From positions 1-34,280 of the forward strand of contig MFGN01000018.1 in assembly GCA_001780285.1 (NCBI GenBank): DNA of 34,280 nucleotides, read 5' to 3'. This document shows, piece after piece, positions 31,154 through 34,280 of the stretch (its first letter is position 1; each line of letters opens with the position of its first letter). Under the pieces are notes generated by a model. The model had not been told where the DNA came from, searched no databases, and worked only from the letters and a program-made list of their open reading frames with translations. Source of the DNA: Candidatus Falkowbacteria bacterium RIFOXYD12_FULL_34_57 (GTDB taxonomy: Bacteria > Patescibacteriota > Patescibacteriia > Patescibacteriales > UBA12075). Position numbers and translations under genes: made by a program.

Positions 31154-33814
31154 ATGAAACTTGATAAACTATTTAACCCTAAAACCATTGCTGTGATTGG
31201 CGCCAGCAATGAAAAGGGGACTGTTGGGTATTTTCTTTTTAAAAATTTAATCAGTAGTGATTACGAAGGTATTGTGTATCCGATAAACATTAAAAGAAGC
31301 AGTGTGCAAAGTATCAAGGCTTATCCATCAATAAAGGATTTGCCGGATAAAATTGATTTAGCTATTATTGCTACTCCGGCTAAAACTGTTCCGGGTATCA
31401 TAAAAGAATGTGGGGAGGCGGGGGTTGGCGGAGCGGTAATAATTTCTGCCGGATTTAGCGAAGTTGGAAAAGAGGGTATAGCTATGTGTGATGATATTTT
31501 AAAACTTTCCCGTAAATATAACATGAGAATTATTGGACCGAATTGTCTCGGGTTTATTCGTCCTTCATTGCACCTAAATGCAAGTTTTGCCAGTCAGATG
31601 GCTTTGCCCGGCAAAATCGCGTTTATTTCTCAAAGTGGCGCCTTGTGTACCGCTATTTTGGATTGGTCGGTCAAAAATAATGTTGGTTTTAGTCATTTTG
31701 TATCCATTGGTTCTATGCTCGATGTCGGCTTCCATGATTTAATTGATCATTTTGGTCAGGATCCGGAAGTATCCAGTATATTGATTTATATGGAATCTTT
31801 AAATAATGCACGCAAATTTTTGAGTGCAGCACGCGCTTTTTCTAAAGGAAAACCGATTATTGTGTTAAAAGTCGGCAGAAGTAACGAGGGCGCGAAAGCG
31901 GCTAAATCGCATACTGGAAGTTTAGCCGGAAACAATGCGGTATTTGATGCGGCCTTTGAAAGAGCGGGAATCGTGAGGGTGAATACTGTAGTTGGTTTGT
32001 TTCATACCGCCAAGGCCCTTGCTATGCAACCCCGTCCTTTGTCCGCTAAAATGGTTGTGGTTACCAATGCTGGAGGAGCCGGAGTTATCGCCACGGATTC
32101 ATTAATTTACTCCGGAGGATCTTTAGCATCTCTCTCTAAAAAAACGATTGTTAAATTAAATAAAATCCTCCCCAATGCTTGGAGTCATAATAACCCGGTA
32201 GATATTTTGGGAGACGCTGAATCTATGAGGTATAAAAAAACAGTAGAGGTGTGCTTGCGAGATGAAAATGTAGATTCAATTTTAATAATTTTAACTCCAC
32301 AGGCCATGACAGATCCGACTTCTGTAGCGCGTGAAATAGTGGTCATCTCCAAAAATAACAATAAACCTATTTTTGCTTGTTGGATGGGTGGAAACACGGT
32401 GGCTGAAGGTAGAAGTGTTTTGGAACAAGGAAGTGTTCCCGTGTATCGCAGTCCGGAGGACGCAATAACCTGTTTTATGAATGTTTATAACTATTCTAAA
32501 AATTTAAAACTTCTTCATGAAACACCATCCACTATCCCACATGCTTTTACTCCTAAAATTAAAGAAAATAAAAAGCTAATTTTGGAAGTTGCAAATAGTG
32601 GTAGGGACACACTAACCGAAGCGGAGTCCAAAAAATTATTAGATAATTATGATATTCCAGTAGTAAAACATGCTATAGCCAAGGATGCCAAGGAAGCCGG
32701 TAAACTTGCCAGTAAAATCGGTTTTCCGGTAGTAATGAAGATACTTTCACCGGATATTCTGCATAAAACCGATGTGGGTGGTGTGAAGTTGGACATTAAT
32801 TCTGAAGAAGAAGCACAGCATGCTTTTGAAAAGATAATTAATTCAGTGCGCAAACACAAACCCAAAGCGGATATCCACGGTGTTTTTATTGAGGGTATGG
32901 TAAATAAAAAATATGAACTTTTGATTGGCTGCAAGAAAGATCCAATATTCGGTCCGGCAATTGTATTTGGTATGGGCGGGGTGGCCGTAGAGGTGTTTAA
33001 GGATACCAAGGTTGGCTTGCCGCCGCTCAACATGGCGCTCTCAATGCGCATGATTAATGAAACTAAAATATCCAAGCTTTTAAAAGGTTATCGAAATATG
33101 ACCGGAATAGATATTCAAGCTATTCAGTTTTTATTATATAAATTTGCTTATTTAATTATTGATTTTCCGGAAATTAAAGAAATAGATATCAATCCTTTTG
33201 CGGTTGATGAAAATGGCGGAATTGTTTTGGATGCAAAAGTTATTTTAGATAAAGAAGTGATGAAAAAAGAGATTATTCCTTATTCACATTTAGTGATTTC
33301 TCCATACCCTAAAGAATATATCACTCAATTCAAAATGAAAAATAAAAAGTTGGTTATTATTCGTCCGATAAGGCCAGAAGATGAGCCCCTGGAACGAGAA
33401 CTCTTTAAAATTTTTTCTAAAGAAACCCAAAGACATCGTTTTTTTCATCTAATTAAAGATATTTCACATGAATTACTACAAAGATATACTCACATTGATT
33501 ATGATCGGGAGATTGCTTTAATAGCGGAACTCACGGAAAGAAAAAGAAAAAAAATAATCGGTGTGGTGCGTTTAATTAGCGACCCATATAACGAATCAGC
33601 AGAATTTGCAACGGTTATAGGTGATCCTTGGCAATATCAAGGACTTGGAAATAAATTCACCGATTATATTCTGGAAATAGCAAAAAGCAGGGGATTAAAA
33701 AGAGTTTACGCTAAATTTTACAAGGATAATAACCCTATTATTAGTATTTTTAAGAAAAGAGGTTTTGAAATCAGTTTTAAGGGGGATACGGGATATGCGG
33801 AATTGAGTTTGTGA
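31154..33814 (+). CDS. ADP-forming acetate-CoA ligase fused to a GNAT acetyltransferase domain
   Basis: 886 residues. Converts acetyl-CoA, ADP and phosphate to acetate, CoA and ATP (substrate-level phosphorylation) in the cytoplasm. Domains: CoA-binding Rossmann domain (1-135; VIGASNEKGTVGY), succinyl-CoA-ligase-like domains with the phospho-histidine loop KSHTGSLAGNN (His253), then an ATP-grasp beta part (about 470-695; GFPVVMKILSPDILHKTDVGG, IFGPAIVFGMGG, EIDINPFAV). A GNAT domain follows (about 725-886; IIRPIRPEDEPLERELFKIF, YQGLGNKFTDYIL). Fusions of alpha, beta and GNAT parts are known (Pat/PatZ-like); in some the ligase part is regulatory, but here the catalytic His is kept. The last bases overlap the next small ORF (GTGA). 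Confidence 0.93.
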   Translation: MKLDKLFNPKTIAVIGASNEKGTVGYFLFKNLISSDYEGIVYPINIKRSSVQSIKAYPSIKDLPDKIDLAIIATPAKTVPGIIKECGEAGVGGAVIISAGFSEVGKEGIAMCDDILKLSRKYNMRIIGPNCLGFIRPSLHLNASFASQMALPGKIAFISQSGALCTAILDWSVKNNVGFSHFVSIGSMLDVGFHDLIDHFGQDPEVSSILIYMESLNNARKFLSAARAFSKGKPIIVLKVGRSNEGAKAAKSHTGSLAGNNAVFDAAFERAGIVRVNTVVGLFHTAKALAMQPRPLSAKMVVVTNAGGAGVIATDSLIYSGGSLASLSKKTIVKLNKILPNAWSHNNPVDILGDAESMRYKKTVEVCLRDENVDSILIILTPQAMTDPTSVAREIVVISKNNNKPIFACWMGGNTVAEGRSVLEQGSVPVYRSPEDAITCFMNVYNYSKNLKLLHETPSTIPHAFTPKIKENKKLILEVANSGRDTLTEAESKKLLDNYDIPVVKHAIAKDAKEAGKLASKIGFPVVMKILSPDILHKTDVGGVKLDINSEEEAQHAFEKIINSVRKHKPKADIHGVFIEGMVNKKYELLIGCKKDPIFGPAIVFGMGGVAVEVFKDTKVGLPPLNMALSMRMINETKISKLLKGYRNMTGIDIQAIQFLLYKFAYLIIDFPEIKEIDINPFAVDENGGIVLDAKVILDKEVMKKEIIPYSHLVISPYPKEYITQFKMKNKKLVIIRPIRPEDEPLERELFKIFSKETQRHRFFHLIKDISHELLQRYTHIDYDREIALIAELTERKRKKIIGVVRLISDPYNESAEFATVIGDPWQYQGLGNKFTDYILEIAKSRGLKRVYAKFYKDNNPIISIFKKRGFEISFKGDTGYAELSL

Positions 33815-33990
33815 ATGGGGGTAGTGGTTTGTTTTATAGAAGGAAAGCATTAAAAGAAAAAGATATTGAATTTAAAGATGGAGACAGGGTTTGGAGCATA
33901 GACTCAGATTGTTGTGGCTATGGCATGGTGGCAGTTGGGCGGGAAACAATAAAAACCGATCTATTTTTCACGAAAAAGAAAAGAAGGTGA
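33811..33990 (+). CDS. Small hypothetical protein (59 residues, GTG start), overlapping the ligase gene
   Basis: Not recognised. A GTG at 33811 overlaps the ligase TGA in a GTGA junction, typical of translational coupling, and the frame runs 59 codons. The product is charged and soluble, with GGSGLFYRRKALKEKDIEF at the N-terminus, FKDGDRVWSIDSDCCGYG in the middle (a possible small beta fold with adjacent Cys) and a very basic end (FFTKKKRR). No Shine-Dalgarno. A short hairpin AAGGTGA-CTA-TCACCTT covers the stop codon (33984-34000). Confidence 0.55.
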   Translation: MNGGSGLFYRRKALKEKDIEFKDGDRVWSIDSDCCGYGMVAVGRETIKTDLFFTKKKRR

Positions 33991-34034
33991 CTATCACCTT
34001 TGAAGCCCCTTAATTTTTGTTTTTTGCAAACTAC

Positions 34035-34063
34035 ACCCGATATAGCAAGATATCGGGTTTTTT
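34035..34063 (+). terminator. Terminator after the ligase gene pair
   Basis: ACCCGATAT, loop AGCAAG, ATATCGGGT: perfect 9-bp stem followed by T6. Confidence 0.93.
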
Positions 34064-34073
34064 ATCGTATAGG

Positions 34074-34135
34074 AATTTCCCCCCTAACCCCATATCTGTT
34101 ATATGGCTTCATCTTGTGGGGGATCTCCCGAAATT
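34074..34135 (+). ncRNA. Candidate structured RNA between two terminators
   Basis: Three nested helices: AATTTC (34074-34079) with GAAATT (34130-34135), CCCCC (34080-34084) with GGGGG (34118-34122), and CCATAT (34090-34095) with ATATGG (34101-34106). An ATCTCCC bulge (34123-34129) and an asymmetric internal loop complete the fold. It is followed at once by a terminator. No known RNA class was recognised, and the strand is chosen only because the T tracts lie on the plus strand. Confidence 0.35.
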
Positions 34136-34137
34136 TC

Positions 34138-34159
34138 AAAAAGCCTTTCAGGCTTTTTT
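34138..34159 (+). terminator. Second terminator near the window end
   Basis: AAAAAGCCT-TTC-AGGCTTTTTT: 9-bp stem, triloop, T6. After it (34160-34280) no gene or signal is seen. Confidence 0.9.
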
Positions 34160-34280
34160 GTGTTAAATATATCTTTAAAATATTGGTTATCGCATTTAGA
34201 CATTTAAAAATCTAACTTTACTGCCTCTGGTTGAGGCATATATTATCTTACTTTGTTAATGATTGCATTTTCTTGATTTT

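Noticed and set aside
163-33814. Alternative genetic code with TGA as Gly or Trp, as in some Patescibacteria
   Set aside because: TGA ends several well-recognised full-length genes (for example the acetate ligase and the HD protein) and none of the recognised proteins needs TGA read-through.
34000-34215. 71-codon ORF near the right end
   Set aside because: It runs through two perfect terminators and the nested RNA hairpins, so its sequence is explained by RNA structure; composition is Phe/Ile/Arg-rich without domain character.

Overview
The window is AT-rich chromosomal DNA from a small-genome, fermentative bacterium, most probably a member of the Candidate Phyla Radiation (Patescibacteria); this placement is inference from gene content and style, not from a marker tree. 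Supporting signs are very AT-rich spacers, almost no Shine-Dalgarno sequences, promoters whose predicted start sites fall on or next to the start codon, an ADP-forming acetate-CoA ligase for energy, and many short lineage-specific hypothetical genes. TGA is used as a stop throughout, so the standard bacterial code applies.

Layout. 1-83: tail of a transposase-like ORF. 163-1956: acetate transporter (SatP/YaaH) and a DegT-family aminotransferase. 2099-4431: tRNA-Glu(CUC), fmt and def (both initiator-Met processing) with a DedA protein between them. 4490-11185: a small hypothetical gene, a MEMO/LigB-type protein, a secreted lysozyme-like repeat protein, clpB with a textbook CIRCE operator, and the AmrS radical SAM enzyme. 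11324-17421: WecG/TagA glycosyltransferase, a small membrane protein, gltX, an M23/coiled-coil murein hydrolase activator, a Xer-type recombinase and a helical hypothetical protein. 17418-21136: an unusual island (below). 21138-27113: two GT2 glycosyltransferases, galU, a PEGA/beta-propeller protein and murA, i.e. cell-surface synthesis. 27315-30985: an S41 protease followed immediately by a compact His-Xaa-Ser (Hxs) RiPP cassette. 31154-33990: ADP-forming acetate-CoA ligase fused to a GNAT domain, plus an overlapping small ORF. The end holds terminators and a foldable RNA.

The two regions that deserve most attention are both built on radical SAM enzymes. (1) At 17418-20147 an HD-domain hydrolase and a SPASM-like radical SAM protein form a two-gene operon. 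Two related RNA elements, each with its own TTGACA promoter, lie one before and one after it. They share a CAATGCGAG hairpin, a TTCGTT..TC hairpin closed by GCGAAGTGA, and a GTGAGGGGTTTTTT terminator end. In the first copy the conserved GCGAAGTGAAG strand can pair with the 5' side of the terminator that sits just before the HD gene, which is the layout of a transcription attenuator or riboswitch. Unlike almost every other gene here, the genes of this island use strong Shine-Dalgarno sites. (2) At 28585-30985, hxsD, a second HxsD-like ORF, hxsB and hxsA are packed with 0-19 nt gaps. The precursor ends in 13 His-Xaa-Ser units encoded partly by four perfect 18-bp repeats. No HxsC is present in the window.

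Acetate handling appears at both ends (uptake/export protein and the ATP-yielding ligase), consistent with acetate fermentation. The envelope genes (glycosyltransferases, galU, murA, M23, lysozyme-like protein) suggest a peptidoglycan-bearing cell with surface polysaccharide.
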